From Haloarculaceae archaeon (GTDB lineage: Archaea; Halobacteriota; Halobacteria; Halobacteriales; Haloarculaceae): DNA of 41,087 nucleotides. The stretch spans positions 1-41,087 of the forward strand of contig JAHENO010000184.1 in the NCBI GenBank assembly GCA_018609945.1, in the 5' to 3' direction. Below are positions 16,438 to 24,728 of this stretch, one piece after another; positions within the stretch are counted from its first letter, which is position 1; each line of letters starts with the position of its first letter. The notes below the pieces were generated by a model. It was given only the letters and a program-made list of their open reading frames with translations. It had not been told where the DNA came from and searched no databases. The translations under genes were made by a program, and so were the position numbers.

Positions 16438-17475
16438 CTACATATAGCCGTCCGCGAACTCGTCGATCATCAGCTCGGGGTCGTCACCCAGCGGGTAGAG
16501 GATGGGGCACTGGCAGCCGTTCTCGGCGTACTCGCGGACCTTCTGGCGGCACTCCTCGGGCGTGCCGCTGGCGGTCAGTTTCCGCACGACGTCGTCGGGG
16601 ACGAGGTGCATACCCTCCTTGATGTCCTCCTTGTCGGCGGGCCAGCCGCCGATGGCCTCTCCCACCTCGTCGATGAGGTCCTGGCTGACGCCGCTCGCTT
16701 TCATGATGTGGGGTTGCTGGCCGAGGTACTGGGTGATGAGTTCCCGCGCGTTGTCCAGTGCCACGTCGGCGTCGTGGTCCATCGAGCAGACCACGAGCTG
16801 GGGGCGGTCGACGTCCTCCAGGGATCGGTCGCCCCGCTCGGCACCCGTCTCGAGTGCGTCGAGTGCCTTCTGGTTGTACTCGGGGCTGACAAGGTAGTTC
16901 AGCACGACGCCGTCGGCGAAGTGGCCGGTGAGTTCGAGCATCTTGAAGCCTGTCGCGCCGACGTAGACGGGGACGGTGCGGGGGCCTGCGTCGCCGTGGA
17001 CCACGTCGAGTTCGACGTCGCGCATCTGGACGAACTCGCCGTCGTAGGTGACGTTCTCCATGTCCAGGAGGTCCTGGACGACCTCGACGCACTCGCGCAT
17101 CGCGCGCAGGGCGCCGCTACGGTCGATGCCGACCTTCTCTGCGAGGGGGTCCCACCAGGCGCCGATCCCACAGAGGATACGGTCGGGACCGGCCAGTTCC
17201 TCCAGGGTGCTCATCGTCTGAGCGATGAGCGCCGCGTTGCGCGTCCAGTTGTTGATGACGCCCGAGCCGATCCTGATGTCGTCCGTAACCGCTGCGTAGG
17301 CAGCCATCGGCGTGATGGCGTCGCGGGCGAGGCGGGACTCTGCCTGCCAGACCTCGTCGAAGCCCCGTTCCTCCGCGTACTGGACCAGCTCCATGTTCTC
17401 GCGGATGGAGTGTTTGTCCTGGAGATACATGCCGACGCGGTCGCCCCTGTCACTGACTCGCTTACTGTCGCTCAT
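16438..17475 (-). CDS. LLM-class (F420/flavin-dependent) oxidoreductase
   Basis: This 345-residue luciferase-like TIM barrel resembles 5,10-methylene-tetrahydromethanopterin reductase and other F420-dependent enzymes. Recognisable parts are [34 protein letters not shown] (about residues 31-64), [40 protein letters not shown] and [28 protein letters not shown]. The frame is open to 17634, but homologous sequence and a TATA box (17506-17515) support the start at 17475. It is divergent from ygeW, so the two may share control. Relatives include F420-dependent reductases and flavin monooxygenases such as RutA, which opens the uracil ring. A role on a purine or ureide intermediate is possible but not shown. 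Confidence 0.75.
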   Translation of the reverse strand: MSDSKRVSDRGDRVGMYLQDKHSIRENMELVQYAEERGFDEVWQAESRLARDAITPMAAYAAVTDDIRIGSGVINNWTRNAALIAQTMSTLEELAGPDRILCGIGAWWDPLAEKVGIDRSGALRAMRECVEVVQDLLDMENVTYDGEFVQMRDVELDVVHGDAGPRTVPVYVGATGFKMLELTGHFADGVVLNYLVSPEYNQKALDALETGAERGDRSLEDVDRPQLVVCSMDHDADVALDNARELITQYLGQQPHIMKASGVSQDLIDEVGEAIGGWPADKEDIKEGMHLVPDDVVRKLTASGTPEECRQKVREYAENGCQCPILYPLGDDPELMIDEFADGYM

Positions 17476-17505
17476 GGAACCGTCCGGAAAATACACGCAG
17501 GGCAG

Positions 17506-17515
17506 ACATATAACT
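17506..17515 (-). promoter_or_regulatory. TATA box of the LLM oxidoreductase gene
   Basis: On the minus strand this reads AGTTATATGT, 31-40 nt before the start codon at 17475, consistent with a short or absent leader. Confidence 0.45.
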
Positions 17516-17565
17516 ATGGGCCGGCGGAAATATCGCGGGTTGACACGACCGTAGCCGCCGGGCAC

Positions 17566-17576
17566 AAGCTTTATCG
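17566..17576 (+). promoter_or_regulatory. TATA box of the ygeW-yqeA operon
   Basis: AAGCTTTATCG lies about 65 nt before the ygeW ATG, giving a leader of roughly 35-40 nt with AGGAG at 17621-17625. Confidence 0.45.
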
Positions 17577-17636
17577 CCCGGCCCGGAGTCCCACAACGTG
17601 CACACCGTAGCGGCATAGTCAGGAGTGTCCCCACAG

Positions 17637-18653
17637 ATGCAAACAGACCTTCGCGGCAAAGATCTCATCACGGTACAGGAGCGGAGCAAAGAGGAACTGA
17701 CGTCGGTGCTCGACGTGGGTGACCAGCTCAAAGCCGAGTTCGCCGCAGACCAGTGGGCCCACTTCGGTGCTCTCCAGGGGTACTCGCTGTTCGAGCTCTT
17801 CTACAACACCTCGACGCGGACCCGTTCGTCCTTCGAGGCGGGCATCAACCAACTGGGTGGCTACCCCCACATCATGTCGCCCGACCAGCTCCAGCTCGAA
17901 CACGGCGAGTCGGCCCGCGAGACGGCGAAGGTACTCTCGCGGTACGGCCACGCCCTGGCCGTCCGCGTACTCGGTGCTGCCGTCGACTTCGAGTACCCGA
18001 AAGGCACGGAGATCATGCGTGACTACCAGTCCGGGGCCGACATCCCCGTCTACAACATGCAGTGTGACACCTATCACCCGTGTCAGACGCTCGCAGACCT
18101 CCAGACGGTCCGGGAGCGGAAAGGCTCCATCTCCGACGTGCACTTCACCATCTCGTATGCGTACGCGCCGGAGGTCCGCCGTCCCGTGAGCGTCCCACAC
18201 TCCTCGATTCTCGGGTTCACGAAGATGGGTGCCGACGTCACCCTCGCCCACCCCGAGGACATCGACCTCGACCCCGAGATAGTCGACCAGGCCCGGGCGA
18301 ACGCCGACCGTGCGAACGTCGATTTCACCGTCGAACACGACATGGAGCGGGCCTTCGCGGACGCGGACGTGGTCTACCCGAAACACTGGGTTTCCTACAA
18401 GGTCGGCGAGCGCGGGACAGAGGAAGAAAAAGAGATCCACGACCAGCACACCGACTGGATCTGTGACGAGGCGATGCTCGATCACGCCGAGGACAACGCC
18501 ATCTACATGCACTGCCTGCCGGCAAAGCGAGGGTACGAGGCGACCGACGCGGTCATGGACGGCCCGCAATCGGTCATCTACGACCAGGCCGAAAACCGGA
18601 TGCACGCCCAGAAGGGTCTGATGTTGCTGACAATGGGCGGCCGCGGCTGGTAA
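17637..18653 (+). CDS. ygeW: YgeW-type carbamoyltransferase
   Basis: This 338-residue protein belongs to the aspartate/ornithine carbamoyltransferase superfamily. The carbamoyl-phosphate loop is [11 protein letters not shown] (near residue 57), followed by [10 protein letters not shown] (near 146) and [10 protein letters not shown] (near 288). Several blocks match my memory of E. coli YgeW rather than ArgF or PyrB: the [19 protein letters not shown] stretch, [15 protein letters not shown] and [15 protein letters not shown]. YgeW is a knotted carbamoyltransferase of purine catabolism whose physiological substrate is unsettled. The stop is followed one base later by the carbamate kinase start, so the pair is coupled. 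Run in the catabolic direction, it would release carbamoyl phosphate for ATP synthesis. An ATG with AGGAG upstream sets the start; a GTG four codons earlier is possible. Confidence 0.85.
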   Translation: MQTDLRGKDLITVQERSKEELTSVLDVGDQLKAEFAADQWAHFGALQGYSLFELFYNTSTRTRSSFEAGINQLGGYPHIMSPDQLQLEHGESARETAKVLSRYGHALAVRVLGAAVDFEYPKGTEIMRDYQSGADIPVYNMQCDTYHPCQTLADLQTVRERKGSISDVHFTISYAYAPEVRRPVSVPHSSILGFTKMGADVTLAHPEDIDLDPEIVDQARANADRANVDFTVEHDMERAFADADVVYPKHWVSYKVGERGTEEEKEIHDQHTDWICDEAMLDHAEDNAIYMHCLPAKRGYEATDAVMDGPQSVIYDQAENRMHAQKGLMLLTMGGRGW

Positions 18654-18654
18654 G

Positions 18655-19728
18655 ATGGCCGACGACTCCTCCCCGGAGACCGGGCCCGAGTCGGAGACAG
18701 CCTACGAGCCGATCGGACCGGAACCGAACTTCGACCTCGACGTGAAGGCCCCCGAATTCTGGGGGTCGCCCCGTGAGAAACCACTCTGTGTCATCGCACT
18801 GGGTGGAAATGCGCTCGTCCCGCCCGGTGCCGAGGGGACCTTCGAGGAACAGATGAACGCAGTCGAGCGGACCGCCGAGTGCATCGTGGACGTGATGATC
18901 GCCGGCTACAAGGTGGTGCTCACGCACGGCAACGGCCCGCAGGTGGGGGCACTGCTGCTCCAGCAGGAACAGGGGGAACCGCCCGCACAGCCCCTGGAAG
19001 TCTGTGGGGCCATGTCCCAGGGCCAGATCGGGTACATGCTCTCCCAGCACATGTACCGCCAGCTCGAACGGAAGTGGAAACACGTCCCGGTGGCCTGTCT
19101 CGTCACGCAGTCGATAATCGACCCCGACGACCCCGCGCTGGAGGAACCGACGAAGCCGGTCGGCCCGTTCGTCGACGAGACCAAAGCCGAGGAGATGCGT
19201 GCGGCGGGGATGACGGTAAAGAAGGTCCGGGACACCGGCGGCCGGGATTTCCGCCGGGTCGTGCCGTCCCCGGAGCCGAAAGGGATCGTCGAGGAGGTCC
19301 CGGTCAAGCGACTGATCGACCAGCGCGACCTCGTGATCTGTGGCGGCGGTGGCGGCGTCCCGGTCGAACGGGACCGCGGGCACATCGACGGTCACGACGC
19401 AGTCGTCGACAAGGACCTGCTCACGCAGGTGATCGGACAGACCCTGGACGCGAACAACCTGGTGATTCTCACCGACGAGGACGGCGTCTACGTCGACTAC
19501 GGGACCCCGGACGAGCGCCTGCTCGACGAGGTTCGGAGCGACGACCTCCGGGAGTACCAGGACGGCGGACAGTTTCCCGAAGGGAGCATGGGGCCGAAAG
19601 TGGAGGCCGCAATCCGGTTCGTGGAGGGCCAGTCCCGCCGCGAGCGAAAGGCTATCATCGCCTCCCTGGACGACGCGCTCGACGCGCTCGAAGGTGAGGC
19701 CGGCACGACTGTCGTCGCGGCCGAGTGA
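18655..19728 (+). CDS. yqeA: Carbamate kinase (YqeA/ArcC family)
   Basis: This 357-residue amino-acid-kinase-fold enzyme transfers phosphate from carbamoyl phosphate to ADP, yielding ATP, CO2 and ammonia. The family signatures are VIALGGNAL (about residues 45-53), VVLTHGNGPQVG (near 83-94), the CGGGGGVPV motif near 225-233, DKDLLTQVIGQTLDANNLVILTDEDGV near 248-274, and FPEGSMGPKVEAA near 306-318. A 40-residue acidic N-terminal extension precedes the usual start of the fold; typical carbamate kinases have about 310 residues. The gene begins one base after the ygeW stop, so carbamoyl phosphate made by YgeW would be consumed directly. This is the likely energy-yielding step of the pathway. Confidence 0.92.
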   Translation: MADDSSPETGPESETAYEPIGPEPNFDLDVKAPEFWGSPREKPLCVIALGGNALVPPGAEGTFEEQMNAVERTAECIVDVMIAGYKVVLTHGNGPQVGALLLQQEQGEPPAQPLEVCGAMSQGQIGYMLSQHMYRQLERKWKHVPVACLVTQSIIDPDDPALEEPTKPVGPFVDETKAEEMRAAGMTVKKVRDTGGRDFRRVVPSPEPKGIVEEVPVKRLIDQRDLVICGGGGGVPVERDRGHIDGHDAVVDKDLLTQVIGQTLDANNLVILTDEDGVYVDYGTPDERLLDEVRSDDLREYQDGGQFPEGSMGPKVEAAIRFVEGQSRRERKAIIASLDDALDALEGEAGTTVVAAE

Positions 19729-19730
19729 GA

Positions 19731-19755
19731 GGACAGGACAGGACAGGACAGGACA
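19731..19755. repeat. Short tandem repeat, GGACA x5
   Basis: Five perfect copies of the pentamer GGACA lie between the convergent carbamate kinase and ygeY-type genes, followed by GATAAAAA. It is non-coding. Copy number may vary between strains. No function is evident. Confidence 0.8.
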
Positions 19756-19782
19756 GATAAAAATACGTTCGCCGGTCCTCGC

Positions 19783-21012
19783 CTACAGTTCCAGTCCGAG
19801 TGCCGCGTAGACGTCACAGGCGCGAACGACGTTCTCGACGTCCACGCGTTCGTTCGCGGCGTGTGCCCACTCCTCGCGGGAGGGTCCGAATCCGATCGTC
19901 GGAACCCCCGCGACGCCCATCGTGTAGTTGCCGCTCGTGGAGAAGGTCCACTTCCTGATCTCGACGTCGCTGTCCAGCACTGCGTCGACGACGTCGTGTG
20001 TTTCCTGGACGAGCGGGTGGTCCTCCTCCAGTAGCCAGGTCGGGTAGTACTTCTTCGACTCCATCTCGTAGCCCGTCCACGTCGGGCGGTCGAACGTGAG
20101 CGTCTCGACGGCGGCATCGACCTCGTCGCCGTACTCGTTTCTGGCCGCCTCGATGGCGTCCTCGAGTTCGGCGTGGGCCGTCTCCTCGTCTTCGCCGATG
20201 GTGAGTCGGCGGTCGACGTATATCGTCGCTCCCGCCGGGACCGCGTTGTTCGACGGGGTGTCGACCTCGACGTTCGTCGCTGCGATGGTGCCGGCCCCGA
20301 GGAAGTCGTGCTCGTTCGTCTCCGCGTTCAGTTCCTCGATACGGTCCAGAATCTCGGCGGCGTGGTACAGTGGATTGACGCCACGCTCGGGTGCGCTTGC
20401 GTGACACGAGGCCCCCTGGAGGTCGATCCGCAACTCGCAGCGCCCGCGATGGCCTCTCTTGACGTCCATCTCGGAGGCCTCGCCGATGACGACGGCCTCC
20501 CAGTCGACGTCCATCGCACCGAACACGTACTTCATCGCGTGGCCCTCGCTGACCTCCTCCATCAGTTCGCCCGTCACGTAGACGTCGTGTTTCGGGGTGA
20601 GATCGAGATTCGCCAGCGCTCCCCCGCCGTAGACCATCGCCGCCATCGCGCACTTCATGTCCGCGGTGCCCAGCCCGTACATCTCGCCGTCCGTGATGTA
20701 GGGCGTGTACGGGTCGGCGTCCCACTGGTCGATGTCGCCGTAGCCCACCGTGTCGATGTGCGAGTTGAAGATGACCGCGCCGTCCTCGCGACCCTCGATG
20801 ACCCCGTGTACGTTCCCGAACTCGTCGATGAAGGCGTCGTCGAAGCCCAGCGTCTCCATTTCGGCGAGGACGCGTCTGGCGACTTCTTCCTCGTCGTCGC
20901 CGACCGTCGTCGCAGAGGGGATTGCGACGATGTCCTGCAGGAACTCGATACACTCCTGGCGATGGTCGGCGACCCACTCACGGATGGCCGGCTTGGCGTC
21001 TGCGAGGCTCAT
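19783..21012 (-). CDS. ygeY: YgeY-type M20 metallohydrolase
   Basis: This 409-residue protein is an M20 peptidase/deacylase-family enzyme. Metal-site motifs are VIFNSHIDTVGYGD (near residue 76), the GLGTADMKCAMAAM stretch (near 110) and TGELMEEVSEGHA (near 143). A dimerisation domain with RGHRGRCELRIDLQG and CHASAPERGVNPLYHAAEIL follows. The C-terminal end has VPTIGFGPSREEWAHAANERV. The TADMK and GFGP-x5-AHA-NE patterns fit the YgeY branch, known as a selenium-metabolism-linked hydrolase of the E. coli purine region. The frame is open to 21102, but the TATA box at 21041-21050 and the domain start favour 21012. It is convergent with yqeA and divergent from a second M20 gene. It may cleave an N-acyl or N-carbamoyl product made upstream. 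Confidence 0.8.
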   Translation of the reverse strand: MSLADAKPAIREWVADHRQECIEFLQDIVAIPSATTVGDDEEEVARRVLAEMETLGFDDAFIDEFGNVHGVIEGREDGAVIFNSHIDTVGYGDIDQWDADPYTPYITDGEMYGLGTADMKCAMAAMVYGGGALANLDLTPKHDVYVTGELMEEVSEGHAMKYVFGAMDVDWEAVVIGEASEMDVKRGHRGRCELRIDLQGASCHASAPERGVNPLYHAAEILDRIEELNAETNEHDFLGAGTIAATNVEVDTPSNNAVPAGATIYVDRRLTIGEDEETAHAELEDAIEAARNEYGDEVDAAVETLTFDRPTWTGYEMESKKYYPTWLLEEDHPLVQETHDVVDAVLDSDVEIRKWTFSTSGNYTMGVAGVPTIGFGPSREEWAHAANERVDVENVVRACDVYAALGLEL

Positions 21013-21040
21013 GGCGATGGACGTACGTTCAGTTGACGGG

Positions 21041-21050
21041 GATATAAAGA
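21041..21050 (-). promoter_or_regulatory. TATA box of the ygeY-type gene
   Basis: On the minus strand this reads TCTTTATATC, 29-38 nt before the ATG at 21012. A near-leaderless transcript is expected, which supports the shorter start. Confidence 0.5.
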
Positions 21051-21107
21051 CTGCGAGCCAGGGCGGACACTCGAACGTTTCAAGTCGGCAGGTCCGCAGC
21101 AACAGGT

Positions 21108-22340
21108 ATGGACGACCTCCGTATTGACGGACAGCGTCTGCGCGAGCGGTTCGACGCGTTCAACGAAATCGGCGCGACCGAGGCCGGCGGTGTCGACCGG
21201 CCGGCGCTCTCGGACGCGAACCGGGAGGCCCGCGACAGACTCCTCGACTGGTTCGAGGAGGCCGGTCTGTCGGTGACAGTCGACGAGATGGGCAACATCT
21301 TCGGCCGACGTGACGGGAACCGCGAGTGTCTCCCACCCGTCCTCTTCGGGTCACACGTCGACAGCCAGTACAACGGCGGCCGTTTCGACGGTGTGGTCGG
21401 CGTCCTCGGTGCACTGGAAGTCGTCGAATCCCTGAACGACGCCGGCAGACGGACCGACCGGCCGCTGGAGATCGTCTCCTGGACCAACGAGGAGGGTGTG
21501 CGATTCCAGCCGGACCTGCTTGGAAGCGGCGTCTTTGCCGGGAAATTCGACACCGAATTCGCGCACTCGCGGGAGGACCAGGCGGGCAAGACCGTCGAAG
21601 AAGAACTGGAACGCATCGGCTACAAGGGCGACCGACCCTGCGAGCCCCGGGATATTCACCGGTATTTCGAGTTACACGTCGAGCAGGGACCGTACCTCGA
21701 CGACCGGGATCTGTCCGTGGCGGCTGTCGAGGGGGTCTTCGGGTTCTCGTGGCTGGAGGTCACCTTCGAGGGCAAGGCCGACCACGCCGGGCCCACGCCG
21801 ATGGATTCCCGCCAGGACGCGCTCGTCGGTGCCAGCGACGTGGTGGCTGCGGTGCGTCGGCTCACCGCCACAGGGGGCGATGACCTGGTGGGAACCGTCG
21901 GGAGCGTGGACGTCTGGCCGGATTCGATCAACGTCATCCCCGAAGTCGTCGAGTTCACGGTCGACCTCCGGTCGGCCGACGACGCGGTCGTCGACGCTGC
22001 CGTCGAGCGCGTGAGAGACGAGATCGAGTGGGCAGCGACGCGCGAGGGACTCGACTACGACTGCGAGGAACTCATGCGGGTCGACGCGGCCACCTTCGAC
22101 GACGACTGCGTCGGGACGGTCCTGGCGGCGATGCGGGAGGCCGGGTACGAGGAAACGCAGTTGACGAGTGGTGCGGGCCACGACGCGAGCTATCTGAACG
22201 ACGTCTGTCCGACCGCCATGATCTTCGTTCCGAGCGTCGACGGCGTCAGCCACCGCGAGAGCGAGTTCACCGAGTGGGAGGATGTCGTCGCCGGCGTCGA
22301 CGTTCTCGGGCGTGCAGTGGTGAAATCGGCCACGGTGTAA
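21108..22340 (+). CDS. M20 hydantoinase/carbamoylase-family amidase (allantoate or N-carbamoyl amino acid hydrolase)
   Basis: This 410-residue Zn-dependent hydrolase is related to allantoate amidohydrolase (AllC) and N-carbamoyl-L-amino-acid hydrolase. Metal-binding motifs are GSHVDSQYNGGRFDGVVGVLGALE (about residues 82-105), SWTNEEGVRFQPDLLGSGVF (near 124-143), and ELHVEQGPYLDD (near 187-198). The dimerisation domain has FEGKADHAGPTPMDSRQDAL (near 220-239). TSGAGHDASYLNDVCPTAMIFVPS near 349-372 completes the active site. The length is normal for the family. It is divergent from ygeY, and an ATZ/TRZ amidohydrolase gene follows 36 bp downstream on the same strand. It probably removes a carbamoyl/ureido group from the product of the HyuA-like ring opener. 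Confidence 0.85.
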   Translation: MDDLRIDGQRLRERFDAFNEIGATEAGGVDRPALSDANREARDRLLDWFEEAGLSVTVDEMGNIFGRRDGNRECLPPVLFGSHVDSQYNGGRFDGVVGVLGALEVVESLNDAGRRTDRPLEIVSWTNEEGVRFQPDLLGSGVFAGKFDTEFAHSREDQAGKTVEEELERIGYKGDRPCEPRDIHRYFELHVEQGPYLDDRDLSVAAVEGVFGFSWLEVTFEGKADHAGPTPMDSRQDALVGASDVVAAVRRLTATGGDDLVGTVGSVDVWPDSINVIPEVVEFTVDLRSADDAVVDAAVERVRDEIEWAATREGLDYDCEELMRVDAATFDDDCVGTVLAAMREAGYEETQLTSGAGHDASYLNDVCPTAMIFVPSVDGVSHRESEFTEWEDVVAGVDVLGRAVVKSATV

Positions 22341-22376
22341 ACGCTTTTACGCGTCGATGGACTTGGTGGGTGTGGT

Positions 22377-23711
22377 ATGATACTCTCGGGAACCGTCGTC
22401 CCAGATTCGTCTACGCTTCTTGCCGACGGTGCTATCGTGGTCGAGGGGTCGGAGGTCGCTGCGGTCGGTGACCGCGGTGACATCCTCGACCGCTATCCCG
22501 ACCACCGCGAGGAGCGCTACGACGTCCTGGTACCGGGGCACGTGGGCGCCCACATCCACTCGGTCCAGAGTCTCGGGCGGGGCATCGCAGACGACACGGA
22601 ACTGCTCGACTGGTTGTTCGACTACATCCTCCCGATGGAGGCGACGCTTACGGCCGCCGAGATGGAGGTCGCCGCCAAACTGGGCTACCTGGAACTGATC
22701 GAGAGCGGGACGACGACGGCCATCGACCACCTCTCGGTCGCACACGCCGACCGTGCCTTCGAGGCGGCAGGCGAGATGGGCATCCGTGGGGTGCTCGGGA
22801 AGGTGCTGATGGACCAGCGCTCGCCGGACGGTCTGCTCGAAGACACCGACGACGCCCTCGCGGAGTCCGAACGACTCATCCGGGAGTATCACGACACCCA
22901 CGGCGGGCGGATCCGGTACGCCGTCACGCCCCGCTTTGCCGTCTCGTGCACCGAGGCGTGTCTGCGGGGTGCCCGGGAACTGGCTGACAGATACGATGGC
23001 GTGCGGATCCACACACACGCCAGCGAAAACCGGAGCGAGATAGCGACCGTCGAGGAGGATACCGGGATGCGGAACATCCACTGGCTCGACGAGGTAGGAC
23101 TGACCGGCGAGGACGTCGTACTCGCACACTGTGTCTGGACCGACGACGAGGAGCGCGAGGTCCTGGCCGAGACCGGGACCCACGTCACGCACTGCCCGTC
23201 TTCGAACATGAAACTCGCGAGCGGTATCGCACCGATCCCCGACTACCTCGACCGGGGGATCAACGTGGCGCTGGGCAACGACGGACCGCCGTGCAACAAC
23301 ACGCTCGACCCCTTCACCGAGATGCGCCAGGCGAGCCTCCTCGGAAAGGTCGACTGTCTCGATCCGACCGTGACGCCCGCGGCGACCCTCTTCGAGATGG
23401 CCACGATAAACGGCGCGAAGGCGGCGGGATTCGACCGGCTGGGAAGACTCCGCGAGGGCTGGCGGGCCGACATCGTCGGCCTGACGGTCGACGTCACGCG
23501 TGCGACACCGCTGCACGACGTGCTCTCGCACCTGGTCTTTGGCGCACGGGCCTCGGACGTGCAGTTCACGATGGTCGACGGCGAGGTGTTGCTGTCGGAC
23601 GGGGAGGTGCAGGTCGCGGACGCCCCCGCCATCCGGGCAGAGGCCCAGCGGATTGCGGAGAGTCTCGACCTCGAAGAGGCCAGAGAGAGCGCACAGCAGG
23701 TGAAACCGTAG
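22377..23711 (+). CDS. ATZ/TRZ-type amidohydrolase (guanine- or other aminopurine-deaminase candidate)
   Basis: This 444-residue amidohydrolase-superfamily protein has the metal motif GAHIHSVQSLGRG (residues 57-69), the HxSE-type substrate motif HTHASENRSE (about 212-221), VVLAHCVWTDDEE (near 243-255), the HCPSSNMKLASGIAPIPDYL block and the catalytic Asp in LGNDGPPCNNTLDPFTEMRQA (near 300-320). It is only distantly similar to the SsnA-like protein and probably acts on a different substrate. Guanine deaminase, 8-oxoguanine deaminase and adenosine/deoxyadenosine-type deaminase all use this fold. The purine context favours a purine base or nucleoside. It follows the M20 carbamoylase gene closely and may be cotranscribed with it. 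Confidence 0.75.
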   Translation: MILSGTVVPDSSTLLADGAIVVEGSEVAAVGDRGDILDRYPDHREERYDVLVPGHVGAHIHSVQSLGRGIADDTELLDWLFDYILPMEATLTAAEMEVAAKLGYLELIESGTTTAIDHLSVAHADRAFEAAGEMGIRGVLGKVLMDQRSPDGLLEDTDDALAESERLIREYHDTHGGRIRYAVTPRFAVSCTEACLRGARELADRYDGVRIHTHASENRSEIATVEEDTGMRNIHWLDEVGLTGEDVVLAHCVWTDDEEREVLAETGTHVTHCPSSNMKLASGIAPIPDYLDRGINVALGNDGPPCNNTLDPFTEMRQASLLGKVDCLDPTVTPAATLFEMATINGAKAAGFDRLGRLREGWRADIVGLTVDVTRATPLHDVLSHLVFGARASDVQFTMVDGEVLLSDGEVQVADAPAIRAEAQRIAESLDLEEARESAQQVKP

Positions 23712-23755
23712 GCCTCTGTTTGGGATTGTGCGGACAGAGGGAGCGCCAGCGAGAG

Positions 23756-23764
23756 CATTTATTG
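23756..23764 (+). promoter_or_regulatory. TATA box of the first TusA-like gene
   Basis: CATTTATTG lies 24-32 nt before the GTG at 23788, so the transcript should begin at that codon. This sets the GTG as the start instead of the longer open frame from 23728. Confidence 0.5.
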
Positions 23765-23787
23765 TGGCCCGTCACGAATCGGGCACC

Positions 23788-24054
23788 GTGGAACTCGATG
23801 TCAGCGGCCTGGTCTGTCCGCAGTCCTCCGCCGTCGTCCGCCGGTGTCTGGCGGAACTAGACCCGGGTGAGGAACTGGTCGTCACCGGGGACTATCCGCC
23901 AGCAGAGCGGAGCATCCGCAGGTCCTGTTACAAGCACGGCTTCGAGGTCAGGGAGGGACCGCCGACGGAGGATGAGACCGAATTCTCGCTCCGGATCGTC
24001 GTCACGGAATCCTCGTCACTGGGCGGCGAGCGCCAGTCCGAGCGCGAAGCGTAG
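23788..24054 (+). CDS. TusA/YedF-like sulfur-carrier protein (first copy)
   Basis: This 88-residue SirA/TusA-fold protein presents a persulfide- or selenide-carrying Cys at residue 10 in LDVSGLVCPQSS. The family motif is Cys-Pro-x-Pro; here the second Pro is Ser. LDPGEELVVTGDYPPAERSIRRSC continues the fold and closely resembles the second TusA-like protein encoded at 38091-38327 (both have GDYPPAE, then a basic segment and KHGFEV). It starts with GTG behind a well-placed TATA box. It lies between a deaminase gene and the first xdh pair, separated from the latter by a membrane protein gene. It is probably a carrier that passes sulfur or selenium to molybdenum-cofactor maturation; the partner is not known. 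Confidence 0.75.
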   Translation: MELDVSGLVCPQSSAVVRRCLAELDPGEELVVTGDYPPAERSIRRSCYKHGFEVREGPPTEDETEFSLRIVVTESSSLGGERQSEREA

Positions 24055-24116
24055 TGGCGTCGGTGGCTTGTCCGGGAGGCCAAACTTTCGAGTGCTGGCG
24101 GGAACGAACTCGGACA

Positions 24117-24539
24117 ATGCCGGTCCGTGGACGGCCACTTTCAGTCTGGCTCCTGGGGGTACTGCTCGGGCAGCTTTCGGTTCGTGGATTCGTCGGCGGT
24201 GGTGCCCTCGTGGTAGACCATTCCGGCAGAATCGTCGGGACCTCGACCACCCCACTCGATACTATCCCGGTCAGTGACTTCCTCGTTCCCGGTCTCGTCC
24301 TGATTCTCGCGTTCGGTCTCTTGCCTGCGAGCGTCTGCTACGGCCTCTATGCGGGCCGTCGGTGGGCATGGCTGGCAGCTATCGCTGTCTCGCTGGCACT
24401 TCTACTGTGGATCGTCGTCGAGGTACTTCTCGGTTTTTTGCGGCCAACAGTGTTCCTGAACCTCGGGACGGCGATCGGTATCGGCGGAGTCGCGATGTAC
24501 CCGGCAGTTCGACGTGACCTCCGTGGCGCGAGGAAGTAG
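24117..24539 (+). CDS. Small integral membrane protein of unknown function
   Basis: This 140-residue protein has three to four hydrophobic segments: about residues 8-26, 50-74 (PGLVLILAFGLLPASVCYGLYAG), 80-101 (WLAAIAVSLALLLWIVVEVLL) and 104-122. Basic residues lie at the ends and fit a cytoplasmic C-terminus. I recognise no family. The frame is open upstream to 24054, overlapping the TusA-like stop, but the ATG at 24117 gives a clean start just before the first membrane segment. It ends just before the promoter of the first xdh operon. Association with sulfur/selenium handling is suggested only by position. Confidence 0.55.
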   Translation: MPVRGRPLSVWLLGVLLGQLSVRGFVGGGALVVDHSGRIVGTSTTPLDTIPVSDFLVPGLVLILAFGLLPASVCYGLYAGRRWAWLAAIAVSLALLLWIVVEVLLGFLRPTVFLNLGTAIGIGGVAMYPAVRRDLRGARK

Positions 24540-24568
24540 CCTCTCCAGCCCCGTCTCGGCTGGAATAA

Positions 24569-24584
24569 TTGGCACGGGTGCCAA
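24569..24584. promoter_or_regulatory. Perfect inverted repeat upstream of the first xdh promoter (operator candidate)
   Basis: TTGGCAC-GG-GTGCCAA has two 7-bp arms with a 2-bp centre and directly abuts the TATA box, where the BRE and transcription factor B bind. This suits repression by occlusion or activation by recruitment. The same full palindrome was not seen elsewhere in the window. Confidence 0.5.
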
Positions 24585-24585
24585 C

Positions 24586-24594
24586 CATTATAAG
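24586..24594 (+). promoter_or_regulatory. TATA box of the first xdh operon, with a long GC-rich leader
   Basis: CCATTATAA lies about 135-145 nt before the GTG at 24729. The predicted leader of about 110 nt is unusually long for this window and holds several GTCCGG/CCGGAC blocks that could pair (about 24647-24690). GGAGGGA at 24717-24723 is a strong ribosome binding site. Confidence 0.5.
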
Positions 24595-24728
24595 TGACGC
24601 TGTACATATTCCACGAACGAGGCGGTGCGTCCTCGACCGACTACTGTCCGGTTGCGCTCGTCCGGACTGCCGGACGCGGGCGGTCGGACGGCTGTCGGTC
24701 GGGTGCGCGAAGTAACGGAGGGATACTC

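Noticed and set aside
19731-19755. GGACA repeats considered as a CRISPR remnant or transposon scar
   Set aside because: The 5-bp units have no spacers, and no cas genes or insertion-sequence ends are near; it is a simple microsatellite.
24594-24728. In-frame extension of the first FeS subunit to a GTG at 24594
   Set aside because: It would start inside the promoter at the TATA box, its residues have no resemblance to FeS subunits, and a strong ribosome binding site precedes the GTG at 24729.
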